Below are positions 26,511 through 39,424 of a stretch of DNA of 64,000 nt, one piece after another. Numbering within the stretch: the first letter of the stretch is position 1; each line of letters starts with the position of its first letter. The notes beneath the pieces are model-generated. The model saw only the letters and a list, made by a program, of their open reading frames with translations. It did not search any database and had not been told where the DNA came from. The position numbers and the translations under genes were made by a program. Location of the stretch: NCBI RefSeq assembly GCF_034702125.1, contig NC_085875.1, positions 18,126,225 to 18,190,224 of the forward strand, in the 5' to 3' direction. Source of the DNA: Engraulis encrasicolus. Lineage: Eukaryota; Chordata; Actinopteri; Clupeiformes; Engraulidae.

Positions 26511-27008
26511 ACAACAGGCCCTTCTATTCCCTTTTACTACTTACTCCTCTCTCCAGGCAAAGTGATTACACCTGATTCCAGTGGTGAAAGTAGTAGGCAG
26601 GTGCGCACAGGTGCGCAGCACTGGTATAACATTTACAGCCGGTGTGCAATACCGGTAAGAGAATAGGGTTAATGCTGGCCAAAAACTAATTAAAGTAGAA
26701 AACATACAACCTCACCATGCCATTTGAGACAAGTGTCCTGTGAAGAGAATAGCTCAAAGTTACCCAAAACAGTCATGTACTGATATAGATCTGTAGCGTA
26801 CAGTACATGTTTATTTTGTTTGCACTCTTTCTGAAGTTGCCATTGGAAGGGCGGTTGTTAGGAAGGCTTGCACAAAATAGCACCAGTAAGACATGAAAAC
26901 TACTTTCACCCCTGCCTGATTCTGATCATTTGGATGGGTTAGTGAATATGTTTGGTAAAAAATAGAATCAAAATAGTATAAATAGTACCAAAAAGGGCCA
27001 TGTAAGGT

Positions 27009-27123
<115 letters not shown>

Positions 27124-27300
27124 ACATGGTGTGGATATGTGGATAAATTGATGGAAAAACATCACGTTTTGTAAACAAATAGTAGTCCCATTTAGTCTTT
27201 ACCTCTTCAAGGTCATAAGAGCAAAAAAACCGACCAACATTCACCAGGTGTGTTTAGTGTCAAAATATTTGTCAGCCTGATTTGAAGGACTTTGCTGGAC

Positions 27301-27309
27301 TATAAAAAG
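27301..27309 (+). promoter_or_regulatory. TATA box, pentraxin gene B
   Basis: TATAAAAAG in the same conserved block as gene A. The leader exon ends at AACTG/GTAACT (27399). Confidence 0.75.
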
Positions 27310-27572
27310 CCCAATTTGCCAGCCCATAACCAACACGGTTAAACCAAGACAACTGCAAGATCACTTTCAGCACTGAAATTATCAATACACCAGAAACTGG
27401 TAACTTTTTCCATTGGAATATAAAAATAAAAATAAAATCTTGTTTCTTATCTTATTCCTGCATATTATTTACCTGTTCAATCCAAACATGAAAACACTGA
27501 ATTAGCCTAACTTTTGCCTTCTTATTTATGTTGAATTTCAGAGAAGTCATCCGCGTGAGTGGAAGAATAGCC

Positions 27573-29098
27573 ATGGGACAGTTGAACATGATCCTTCTCC
27601 TGACCTTCATGAGCATCTACATGGCATCACTACTGGGTGAGTCAATACATCAGATCAAATTTATTTACATAAAATGTCATGTTCTCATAATATGTGTCAT
27701 TAAAAAGTAATGCTCACTATCATAAATTATGCCCTCAGTCTGATTTCAGTATTATAGTTTTTCTTAACATGTCTCATATTCAGATCCAAAATCCAAGTCC
27801 AAGTGACTACTTGCTTATGTATTGGGCCGACCTCTCTCTCTCACTCAAGCACATGCACATGCACATAAACTCTCAAACACTGATGCATTTTCGACAGTTT
27901 TATAAGCATGGTCTTACAGGTAGGCCTACATTTAGGCTGCTGTGTGTAAGCCATCATCATGTTGCCATTAATGGCTGGCGTTTTACCTTTTTCATACTCT
28001 GGACTCATATGGGAAACATCAAACTTTCATTTGAATCCAACATGAGAATATGTGTTTATATGCTGTCAAAAGGGGGCAAGTAATTTTGCAATAATAAAAA
28101 TTAGGGGGATAGGAAACATTCTATTAAACATTAGATGCAACTGAACATCATGTGGGTCTAGTCACCATGATATAAAAAAGTTGATTGCATTGTTGGTCAT
28201 ATGGGGCAGGTCACCATCTCAAATTGCACTTGTTTGTTCAATGTTTCAAAAAAATATTGCAAATGAACTTGATTGTTAATACCCAATGCTCTTCAAATGT
28301 AAAATGATATGGCAATTGAATTTCAAATGGTTTCAGAGGCCCAATGAGTGACATAATGTTGTCATCATGGTGTCTCAAGTAGCCTACCAGAAATTGTGTG
28401 TATACAACATAGCCTATGTTTTGCAACAGCAGTTATGGGGTGCCAACAGTAATCCATGTTTATGTTTTACAGCCGCAACAGACCTGACGGCAAAGGTCTT
28501 CATATTTCCTGAAGAGGGGACAGCTCATGTGAGACTGACTCCACTGCTCTCCGACATCCTGTACTCTGCAACACTCTGCGTGAGGTTCTACACAGACTTG
28601 CGTAGAAATGAGTTTACACTGTTTTCTATGTCTGTTTCCTCACAGGCAAATGCTTTCAGTCTGTTCAGAGTAAATAATGATGGCGGGTATCATCTATGGG
28701 TGGGGGGTGACTATGCCGTTTACTATGATCTACCATTTAATAGAAACCAGTGGAACTCTATATGTGCCACATGGGATTCCGGTACTGGTTTGGCTCAGGT
28801 GATTGTCAATGGAGTCGACAGTGTGAAGACACGCTGCCATGTTGGAGGCTCCATTGCTGGGACACCTATTGCAATACTAGCCCAAGATCAGGATAACTAT
28901 GGGGGAGGGTTTCAGGCTGAGCAGTCTTTCGTAGGGCACATGAAAGATGTGCATATGTGGGACCATGTAATTTCTGCTTGTGATATCAAGGATTACATGC
29001 ACGGCTCTGTTTACAATCCTGGTAATTACCTTGACTGGACAAGGATGGACTACTCTGTTCATGGCTATGTGCTGTTAGAGGATGATAAGACCTGCTGA
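27573..29098 (+). CDS. Short pentraxin B (CRP/SAP-like)
   Basis: Coding exons 27573-27636 and 28473-29098 give 229 residues; the leader splices to 27542. The signal peptide starts MGQLNMILLLTFM. The pentraxin exon has the disulphide pair in CVRFYTD and SICATWD, and the calcium loop DQDNYGGGFQAEQ. The Glu147-equivalent is Gln, which may weaken one calcium site. It ends DKTC. One codon is missing after FPEE relative to its paralogues. Poly(A) signals lie at 29768 and 29783. The 836-bp intron 2 is the longest intact one in the array. Confidence 0.9.
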
Positions 29099-29999
29099 CT
29101 TTGTAATTGTAACTAATGTACATATGCAATGTAATACTTCTAATGAATGCTTCAGAACTAACAATTCCCATGGGTTATGTAAAAAGCATCCATTTTAATC
29201 AGTCTGTTCAGTATGTGTGTTTAGATATTACTCCATTTGTTGAGAAAGTAATGTGACAGGCACACACATGAAATCTTTTTTAGTATAAATAGGAAGTGCT
29301 CTGTTCAATGCTTGTGCTGGTAGAGGATGGCACCTGCAAATTACTTTGATGTAATTCTAGGGCTTGACACTGGCACTTGCCAACTAGCGAATGTGGGTAA
29401 AACTCGGCTGAGGGTAATAGCTCATGTGTCACTTGCCATTTTTGCAGCTTGTGTATCAATTGTTTCTACTGGAAGTTCAAGGTCAGTTTCTCATGCTTGA
29501 GCAATTAGGGAGAAATTCATGTACTTTAAGGAAAATCTGTCTTAGTAGTGCATGTGTTCAGCATACAGTATTTTTGTGCTTAGACATTAGAGAGTAATGT
29601 GATACAAACATGGAGCCTGCTTTAAGAAGTATAGAAAGGGAAACATAGGCCGTTCTGATCCCCTGAACTGACAGCTGTTATAGCCTATACTCTAGGTCAG
29701 AGACAGGTGAGCTCAAACTCCTGTGAATGCTTCATAATCTTCATTAACATTTGATTTATTAGGTGCAAATAAACAACTTGTAAATAAAGAAACCAGCATG
29801 ATTTGGGAAATGAACACCATCCTCTCTGACTTTTCCTGATAAAATAACACACTCGATTCTAGCTAACAAGTTTTGCAAGTTTTCGCACAAGAATGCACAC
29901 ACACACACACATACACAAAGTAGACCATGAGAACGCCACGTATGTGTTTAACTGGGCAAAGCATCAAAGTATGACCACTTTTCAAGGACCTAGCTGGAC

Positions 30000-30008
30000 T
30001 ATAAATAT
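30000..30008 (+). promoter_or_regulatory. TATA box, pentraxin gene C
   Basis: TATAAATAT, preceded by TTCAAGGACCTAGCTGGAC. The upstream block GTTTAACTGGGCAAAGC is shared with gene D but not with A or B. Confidence 0.7.
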
Positions 30009-30085
30009 TCACTGAATTTGTCACCATACTCTCAAGGCATCTGTAAGACAGGTTCTGGATTTCAAAATAACCCAAGAAGAGGTAC

Positions 30086-31530
30086 TAACCCCAACTCCGA
30101 TGAAGTTGGGACGTTTGGTAAACAGTGAATAAAATCAAAATGCTATCATTTTCAAAACACTCAATCTATTCATTAGATGGAGAATAGTGAAAAGACAACA
30201 TATTAAGTGTTAAAACCGAGAAAAAATATTGTTTTGGGGGACATATGTACTCATTTCTAATTTGAGAAATCCAACACGTCTCAAAAGAGTTGGGACGGGG
30301 ACAATAAATGGCAGCAAATGTCGAGGAAGACTAAAAACAAAACAAAAGACAACACTTAACAGTTAAATACATTAACCGATGAGATGATTTTATATAAAAA
30401 ACAGTGTTAATTCCTATCTTGGACATGATTTCACCAGCTTAAATGGTGGGTGTATTCCTTGTCATGTTTTGCAATGTTTTCCTTTCTGTAGTGCTTACAG
30501 TGTGACAGGTCTTGACCAAAAACCCACCATTTTATCACATGCTGGTACTTATGATGGAGCCAAACTGTTAAAACATAGTAGAGAATGCAATTTGACCTTA
30601 CTATGTGGCAGTAATCGAAGATCTCCCTTCAAAATATAATGCATGAGTGGCTTTTCATGCTGTTTAAAACCCATTTATACAATTCAGCACTGTATTTAAC
30701 TCTACAGATGAGTGAGAACATCTTAACCAATGCACTACTGCATCCGCATGCCATCATGGAGGCTGACTTTTGGAGCTAGCACTAACACAAGTTGGATGGT
30801 CCATTTTCACTGTAGCACAGGATGTGCAATGCTCTATTATTGTCAAAAAGAATGGACTTCTACAACCTCTGCTGACTTCTGTAAGCAAAGGACAGTTTCC
30901 CATGTCTTCTGGGTATATTTCAAGTGAGCTCAGGTGCTTAGGAGAATGTTAAACCCCTGTGTCATTTTCATGCATTAAGCATTCTTAATATGGTCAATTT
31001 TCAATAGCTCTAGCACTCCAGGAATTAGAGTGAGACTACAGCCAATATATATTTCATGATGTCATGAACCTATACAATGATTTTATTAACAAAAATATGT
31101 CTTATATACACTCAATCGTGGTAAATCAAAGGGAATTCAAAAATGTATGTAATAACTATGGTAATTATTCCCTTTGCATCTTTAATTCTGAGTGACTCAG
31201 CCTCTCTGTGATGATCTTATACCTGGACACCTATATTGTCCGTCAGTACAATTCATTTTGAAATGTTCTTCTTTGTTGTTTTATCTTATTTGGATGTTTA
31301 CTAAATTTCACTGATCCCCGTCCCAACTCTTTTGAGACGTGTTGGATTTATCAAATTAGAAATGAGTACATATGTCCCCCAAAACAATATTTTTTCTCGG
31401 TTTTAACACTTAATATGTTGTCTTTTCACTATTCTCCATCTAATGAATAGATTGAATGTTTTGAAAATGATAGCATTTTGATTTTATTCACTGTTTACCA
31501 AACGTCCCAACTTCATCGGAGTTGGGGTTT
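30086..31530. mobile_element. DNA transposon with about 215-bp terminal inverted repeats
   Basis: Both ends carry ACCCCAACTCCGATGAAGTT and its complement, continuing almost identically for about 215 bp to GAGTTGGGACGGGG. The interior has no long open frame, so the element is non-autonomous. It is flanked by GTA at 30082-30084 and 31531-31533. The site corresponds to the exon-1 donor of gene C: gene D has AAGAG/GTAAGTGTAAAA at the same place. The superfamily is not recognised. Confidence 0.85.
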
Positions 31531-31690
31531 GTAAGTGTAAAACACATTTTGAATTCTGGCGCACGTCTCTTTCAGTATACTGCACCAAAAACTAGTAGAT
31601 AAACAGCAACCAGAATTCAACTTGCAGAATGATTGTGGAAGCTCTTTTACCTTTTTAGACAGAATCATCCTGGGAAGAAGGGAACAGGTC

Positions 31691-32871
<1,181 letters not shown>

Positions 32872-33699
32872 CTTTGCAATTGTAACTAATGTACATATGC
32901 AATGCAATACTTCTAATGAATGCTTGAGAACTAACAATCCCCATGGGTTATGTAAAAATCATCCATTTAAATCAGTGTGTTCAGTATGTGTATTTAGATA
33001 TTACTCCATTTGTTGAGAAAGTAATGTGACAGGCACACACATGAAATCTTTTTTAATATAAATAGGAAGTGTTCTGTTCAAGGCGTTTGCTGGTAGAGGA
33101 TGGCACCTGCTAACTTTACAAAAGGAAATTACTTTGATGTAATTCTAGGGCTTGACACTGGCACTTGCAAACCAGCGAATGTGGGTAAAACTCGGCTGAG
33201 GTAGTAATAGCTCATGTGTAACTTGCCATTTTTGCAGATACAGCTTGTGCATCAATGGTTTGTATTGGAAGTACAAAACAGCTCAGTTTCTCATGCTTGA
33301 ACAATTAGGGAGAAATTCATGTATTTTAAGAAAAATCTGTTTTAGTAGTGCATGTGTTCAGCATACAATATTTTTGTGCTTAGACATTGAGAGTAATATG
33401 AAATAAACATGGAGCCTGCTTTAAGAAATATAGAAAGGGAAAAATAGGCCTTTTTGATCCCCTGAACTGACAGCTGTTACTGTACTGTAGATATAGAGCA
33501 GGTCAGACAGGTGAGATCAAACTCCTGTGAATGCTTCATAATCTTCATTTACCATTTGATGTAGCCTATTAGGTGCAAATAAACAAGTGTAAATAAAGAA
33601 ACCAACATGATTTGGGAAATGAACACCATTTTCTCTGACTTTTCCTCATAAAACAGCACACCGGATTCTAGCTAACAAGTTTTGCATGCACGCACAATG

Positions 33700-33772
33700 T
33701 GCACACACACACACACATACACACACAGACACACACACACACACACACACACGCACATACACACACACACAC
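33700..33772. repeat. Imperfect (CA)n tract
   Basis: Interrupted CA repeat about 180 bp upstream of the gene D TATA box. A shorter CA tract lies at the matching place upstream of gene C (29896-29916). Confidence 0.85.
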
Positions 33773-33948
33773 CCTTCACACTCTTTAACCCTTGCAATGC
33801 TAACTCAATTTTTATACTGTATTTAATACTCAATAAACTGATAAAGACATATCTTTTCATCAAGGAAAGTAGGCCATGAGAACTCTACATATGTGTTTAA
33901 CTGGGTAAAGCGCCAAAGTGTGACAACTGTTCAAGGACCTGGCTGGAC

Positions 33949-33956
33949 TATAAATA
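33949..33956 (+). promoter_or_regulatory. TATA box, pentraxin gene D
   Basis: TATAAATA. Its upstream block matches gene C over about 70 bp. The leader exon ends at AAGAG/GTAAGT (34024). Confidence 0.75.
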
Positions 33957-34169
33957 TTCACAGAATTTGTCATATTCTCAAAGCGTCCAGATTCTGGATT
34001 TGGCTACTTAGCAGAAAATAAGAGGTAAGTGTAAAAGACATTTTGTGCATCGCTCTTTCAGTATGCACCAAAAATGAAAAGATAAGCAGCAACCTGATCC
34101 AACTTACAAAATGATTGTGGAAGCTCTTTTACCTTTTAACACAGAATCATCCTGGGAAGAAGAGAAGCC

Positions 34170-34960
34170 ATGGGACAGTTCATGTTGGTCTTCCTGACAA
34201 TGATGTGCTGCTGCATAGCATCACAAGGTGAGTTCCTAAAAATTACCATGTCAACCACACACACATGCACATACACAATATCAGACAGGAATGTGGTGCA
34301 AATAATCTGTGTTGTTGATGTTTCACAGCTGCAAGAGATCTGTCAGGAAAAGTCTTCATATTTCCTGAGAAGGGAAACACCGCTCACGTGAGACTGACTC
34401 CACTGCTCTCCAAGATCCTGTTCTCTGCAACAGTCTGCCTGAGATTCTACACCGATTCACGTGGAGTAACTTTGACATTGTTTTCCATGGCTGTCCCCAC
34501 ACAGTCAAATAGTTTTTCTCTATTCAAAAATGTTAATGACAACCAGTATTATTTCTGGGTGGGGGATGAAGAAAAAGCTTATTATGAGCTGCCATTTAAG
34601 ACAAATGAGTGGAACTCTATATGTGCCACCTGGGATGCAGGTACTGGTTTGGCTCAGGTGATTGTCAATGGAATCGACAGTGTGAAGAAAGCCCTTCATG
34701 CTGGAGGCTCCATTGCTGGGACGCCCATTATAATTTTAGGCCTAGATCAGGATAACTATGGGGGAGGGTTTGATGCTAATGAGGCTTTCACTGGACACAT
34801 TAAAGATGTGCATATGTGGGATCACGTCATTTCTGCTACTGAAATCAAGAGTTACATGCAATGCTTCTTGGCTCACAGTCCTGGTAATTACCTTGACTGG
34901 ACAAGGATGGACTACTCTGTTCATGGATATGTGCTGTTAGAGGATGATGACACCATCTAA
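34170..34960 (+). CDS. Short pentraxin D (CRP/SAP-like)
   Basis: Coding exons 34170-34227 and 34329-34960 give 229 residues, with a compact 101-bp intron 2. The signal peptide starts MGQFMLVFLTMM. The disulphide pair is kept (CLRFYTD, SICATWD). The calcium loop DQDNYGGGFDANE has Glu at the Gln150 equivalent. Two cysteines shared by A-C are gone together: SACEI reads SATEI, and the C-terminal DTC reads DTI. One codon is inserted to give MQCFLAHS with a new cysteine. No clear AATAAA lies close downstream. Confidence 0.88.
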
Positions 34961-34999
34961 CTTTGTAACTAATGTAATTGTAAGATGCAATGAATGCTT

Positions 35000-36660
35000 G
35001 AAAATTTGGAATTAAAATCATCCATCTTAACCAGTGTGCTCAGCATGTGTAGATATTTCACTAGTTGTTGAGAAAGTAATGTGACAACCATACACATTAA
35101 GCAAATAAGCAAAAATGATTTTGATTAAGCAGGACTTGACACTGGTACCTGCCAACCAGACAAATGTGGATAAAACTCGCCCGAGGTATACTAATTTCAG
35201 TATCACTTGCCACTTTTGGCAGACAAGGCTTGTGCATCAATTGTTTGTCAATTGCTGGTCAGTTTCTCACTTTTAAAAATGACATAGTTAAGTAGAGAAA
35301 AATGAATGCTTGAACAATAGAAACAATTCTCATGGATTATAAATGGGCCATTCTACGAACTGGGAGCCTTTTCCATGTAAAAATTTGCCAAACTTATTAC
35401 ACTGGACGTAACACATTTACCTATTTTTTTAAAAAGTATGGGGCCATCCTCAATTCTGTCACCAAAATACATGGGATATGTAAAGACACATTTTGAAAGG
35501 AAGAGGAACCATCACCTCTGTTTTCATCCTGCAATGTCCTTCACTGTGTGAGATTTTTAGTTGTTTATTTCCTGAATTCATGCTGCCCATTCAGTAATGT
35601 TACCTTTTCATGAATACTTACCACCACCATCAAATTCATCAAACATCAAGTATTCGTTATGACTGGAAAAATTGCATTTTTCATACATGAAAAGGAGGAT
35701 CTTCTGCATGGTCCGCCATTTTGAATTTCCAGAAATAGCCATTTTTAGCTGCAAAAATAACTGTACTTGGACCATACTAGAAAATATTACTTTATTACTT
35801 CGTACACTTACATGAAAACATCAAATTTGCCAATGCAGCCCAGTTTCAATGAGCAGCATAGTTGCAGTACCTTTTTTGACCATTTCCTGAGCAGTGTACC
35901 TTTAAAATAAAATATTTGAGTAAATGATTTAGTAACAGTACTGAACTGTTGATAACAGGAACTAAGTAACAGGAATTTCAAGTAACAGGAATGAGTTTTT
36001 AGCAATTATTTTAGCAATTAATTTTAATTATGTGGTGCGAATAATATCTGCATCAATAAATCAATATCATTGGTATTTTTATAGCACATTATCATACAAA
36101 ACTATCATTCAATGTGCTTGAGAAAGAGGAAGAAGGAAAGTATTATAGAAAGTAAAACAATAGAAAACTAACCCAACCAAAAGCAGATGAACGCTAGATT
36201 GCATTTCCTAACAGAAAATGAGTATGTTTGCCCTTCACACATTCGTTGCACTTTGTGCACCCGTTGCCCTTTGTGCACCCGTTGCCCTTCATGTACGCGT
36301 TTCCATTTTGTGCATTCGTGATTTAGGGCAAAACAGGAAAACCAAACTAACTGAATTCAACCCTGTACCTACCTGGATGTGTGAAAATAACAGACCTCTG
36401 TTACTGTATATGGGAAACAATGTTAACATGTTTATATATATATTGTGAATTCATTTGTACTGTTATATAGGAAATAATGAATAAAACATTTTATTATCCA
36501 ATTTTTGTTGAATTAAGTTGAACCTTAATAAGGTCAACAGACGTTGCATGCAGAGTCAGAAACTACAAAAAGGTAACCAGTTTACGACAGTGGCCCAGGA
36601 ACAAAGAGTCACAACTAAACCCTTACCAGCTACTACATTACTGCCATTTATTGGAAATGG
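35000..36660. other. Intergenic; repeat family R copy, no gene seen
   Basis: Positions 35000-35300 are diverged 3' flank shared with genes B and C. Positions 35545-35905 are a copy of dispersed family R. A short imperfect tandem of CCCGTTGCCCTTTGTGCA lies at 36220-36320. Confidence 0.5.
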
Positions 36661-36670
36661 CATATTACAG

Positions 36671-36865
36671 TTACACGTCTCTGAACGTCCTGCCATCTTG
36701 TCCATCTTTGAAATCCCTGCCATCTCTGCCAGGCTGCCCTTTGAATATGGCTCCAGAGAAAGCTGATTCACAGCAACACTGACCATCTGAGTTTCGCAAT
36801 AATATGTTAATAAGAGTCCAGAGTTCAACGTTCCAGAAGAGAAAAGCATTCCTGTCAGGCACCAG
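36671..36865 (-). pseudogene. Decayed collagen-like exon, inverted
   Basis: The minus-strand frame reads FKGQPGRDGRDFKDGQDG, a Gly-X-Y run with two Gly replaced by Phe, and stops after TFRDV. It is related to the plus-strand exon at 37064, and the pair form an inverted duplication about 0.3 kb apart. Confidence 0.5.
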
Positions 36866-37017
36866 ACGGACACCTAGCTACCTTTGTTCACATCTATTTT
36901 TCAATAAAACTCATGGTCCCTGTTGCGGGGAATAGGTTTTCTCTGGTAACCTATTCCTCCTGAGTGTGGAATAACCCCATTCTCCTAGCCCACTCCCGTC
37001 ATGATCTCAGTGGTCAC

Positions 37018-37025
37018 TATAAATA
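37018..37025 (+). promoter_or_regulatory. TATA box of the collagen-like exon
   Basis: TATAAATA, 39 bp upstream of the ATG at 37064, so any 5' leader is very short. Confidence 0.55.
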
Positions 37026-37063
37026 TGAGCTTGGGTGATAATTCCGCCCAAGAGTCTTATGAG

Positions 37064-37256
37064 ATGATGGCCATGGCTCTGTCCACCCTGTACTGCATTG
37101 TCCTGCTGCTATCTCTGGGAAGTCGAGCGCAAATCAACAACATCCTACCTGGAGCTGGAGTCCCTGGTACCCCGGGACACAACGGGCAGTCTGGCAGGGA
37201 TTGCAAAGATGGACGAGATGGAGGCACTGGACCAAAAGGGGACAGAGGAGAACCAG
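37064..37256 (+). CDS. Signal peptide plus collagen-like first exon
   Basis: The exon encodes 64 residues: a hydrophobic signal peptide (MMAMALSTLYCIVLLLSL), a short linker, then Gly-X-Y triplets (GVPGTPGHNGQSGRD, GPKGDRGEPG) with one break and a Cys in GRDCKD. It ends in phase 1 at CCAG/GTATTA. This arrangement matches first coding exons of collagen-stalk defence proteins such as collectins or C1q/adiponectin-type proteins; which one cannot be decided. No further collagen, C-type lectin or C1q exon is visible downstream. The next coding-like sequence is the acceptor of pentraxin E at 37856, also phase 1. It may be an orphan exon. Confidence 0.55.
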
Positions 37257-37399
37257 GTATTATTTCACACGTGTGTGTGTGTGTGCGTGCATGCGTGCGT
37301 GTGTGTTCAAAACGACGGGAAAAAAGGGTCATAGGATTGGATTCGTGGCCCAAGGCTTCTAGGGATAGCCTACCAAGTTTTTGAAAATAGGACAAACGG

Positions 37400-37640
37400 T
37401 TCACAAATTACCATTTTCCTGTTGGTAGTGCTAGAAAGTTCAAGCTATCCACAAAGTTCAAGCACCCATCTGTGAGCCAAGACAAATGTTACTTACAGTA
37501 CTTTGGTCATACTTGTAAATATTAGTTTATTACTTAATACATATTCATGAAAAGATTTTGGAAATAGGCAGCAGTTTCAATGAGCAGCATAGCTGCAATA
37601 CCTACTCTGGCCACCATCCTACACAGTGCACCTTTAAGTT
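37400..37640. repeat. Dispersed repeat, family R
   Basis: TTTCAATGAGCAGCATAG and ACAGTGCACCTTTAA are shared with the 35.5-35.9 kb copy. Confidence 0.5.
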
Positions 37641-37895
37641 GAGCCATAGAATAAAAATAATAAATGGGTTGAATAACAATAGCATGCTTGCCCCTTGCCC
37701 CTGTTTTAGCCTAATGACTAAATGGCTAAATGCCATTTGTCTGGATTTTACCCACAACCGACTTAAGACATCTTTCAGGATGATATTGTAGAATATCTGC
37801 AACATATTGAGGACCTAGGTCATTGAGATAATCTGTGTAGTGTTGATGTTTCACAGCTGCAAGAGATCTGTCAGGAAAAGTATTCATATTTCCTG

Positions 37896-38213
37896 GGCAG
37901 TCATGGGTGAGCGGTTAGTTAGGGCGTCAGACTTGCATCCCAGAGGTTGCCGGTTCGACTCCCGACCCGCCAGGTTGGTGTGGGGAGTAATCAACCAGTG
38001 CTCTCCCCCATCCTCCTCCATGACTGAGGTACCCTGAGCATGGCACTGTCCCACCGCACTGCTCCCCATGGGGCGCCACTGAGGGCTGCCCCCTTGCACG
38101 GGTGAGGCATAAATGCAATTTCGTTGTGTGCAGTGTGCAGTGTTCACTTGTGTGCTGTGGAGTGCTGTGTCACAATGACAATGGGAGTTGGAGTTTCCCA
38201 ATGGGCTTTTCTT
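37896..38213 (+). repeat. tRNA-derived SINE inserted in pentraxin E
   Basis: The head reads TGGGTGAGCGGTTAG (A-box region) and GGTTCGACTCC (B box) with tRNA-like spacing. The body includes CACAATGACAATGGGAGTTG. An inverted, 5'-truncated copy is at 58600-58832. Confidence 0.85.
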
Positions 38214-38448
38214 TCTGAGAAGGGAAGCACCGCTCATGTGAGACTGACTCCACTGCTCTACAAGAACCTGTTCTCTGCAACGGTCTGCCTGAGATTCTAC
38301 ATCGACTTAAGTAAAAACGATCCTGCATTCTTTTCCATGGATGTCCCCACACAGTCAAATATTTCACTTTGTTCAAAAATGTTTGTGACAACGAGTATCA
38401 TTTCCATGTCAGGGGTGAACAAGGAGAATATTATTAACTGCCATTTAA

Positions 38449-39013
38449 CCCTAACCAGACTGTGTGTGGGTGCGCTAAAAGTGCCCGCACCAACTTTGAT
38501 GTCGTATAATTCCTTAACGACTTAAGCTATGACTACGAAACTTGGTGACTTTTCCTAAAATTTAGTTGGCTACAGTTTAGTACCGAAAGATTATGTTTAT
38601 CATTTTTGCCGTTGCCATGGCAACGGTTTTCTGACAGGTATGTCGGACCGAAAATCACTGATCTAAGTCTCATTATTGTTACTTTTTCATATTTTTCTGT
38701 TATTTCCATTAGCATCAGACAGCTTTGTGAGCATTAAAGTGGTCTGAAACATATAATCATTAAAAGTGCAGTACCTAAATTTGATGGAAAATACATTATG
38801 GCGAGATTTTGGGCATTATAATCAGATGATGTCATAATGACGTCATAATAAAAGATAATGACACAAAAATGATGTCATTCATAGATTTCCATACGTAGAT
38901 CATCTCCCTAAAGTTTGGTGGTCATACCGTATTCCGTTCATGAGTTATGAGGGGGGGTCAAAAGAGCCCCCACCCAGGCCCAGGAATGCCAAAAAAGCCC
39001 AGTCTGAATAGGG
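38449..39013. mobile_element. TTAA-targeting MITE 1 (565 bp)
   Basis: The ends CCCTAACCAGACTG and CAGTCTGAATAGGG are inverted, with TTAA at 38445-38448 and 39014-39017. CCC ends and TTAA duplications are typical of piggyBac-like elements. Non-coding. Confidence 0.8.
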
Positions 39014-39017
39014 TTAA

Positions 39018-39424
39018 AGGGACAGTTTGGTCAATTTCAACATGCAGTTGTAATGCTCACACTACCCTGGACTTGTCAGTGCCTGAGATTTTTTTTTCTT
39101 CTTCTTCAGCCGTTTCCGAGATCCTGGTCATTGTAATGGGGGCAGCTCTTTGTTTACATTTCAAAAAAACATTTTTATTTATTCCCAAAAACATCCAAAA
39201 GGTTATAAAACATCAGCAGACAACTAGCAAACAGCAGTACCTTTTGGGAAAATATTTGGAGTTGGCCTATGTTTCATTTTTTAAAAATGTAAACAAACGC
39301 TGCCCCCATTAGAATTGCTCATATCTCGGAAAGGGCTGAGCCGAAAAATGTGGCACCAGGTACTTACAAGTCAAGGGTAGCGTGAGCAATACAACTGCAT
39401 GTTGAAATTTACCAAACTGTCCCT
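39018..39424. mobile_element. TTAA-targeting MITE 2 (407 bp)
   Basis: Inverted ends of about 43 bp begin AGGGACAGTTTGGT, with TTAA at 39014-39017 and 39425-39428. It abuts MITE 1 and shares the middle TTAA. Confidence 0.85.

Noticed and set aside
27694..28083. 129-codon frame in pentraxin B intron 2
   Set aside because: No similarity to pentraxin or other families; the spliced gene model passes over it.
37896..37975. Apparent tRNA gene with A and B boxes
   Set aside because: The cloverleaf is degenerate and it continues into a SINE body that recurs at 58.6 kb.
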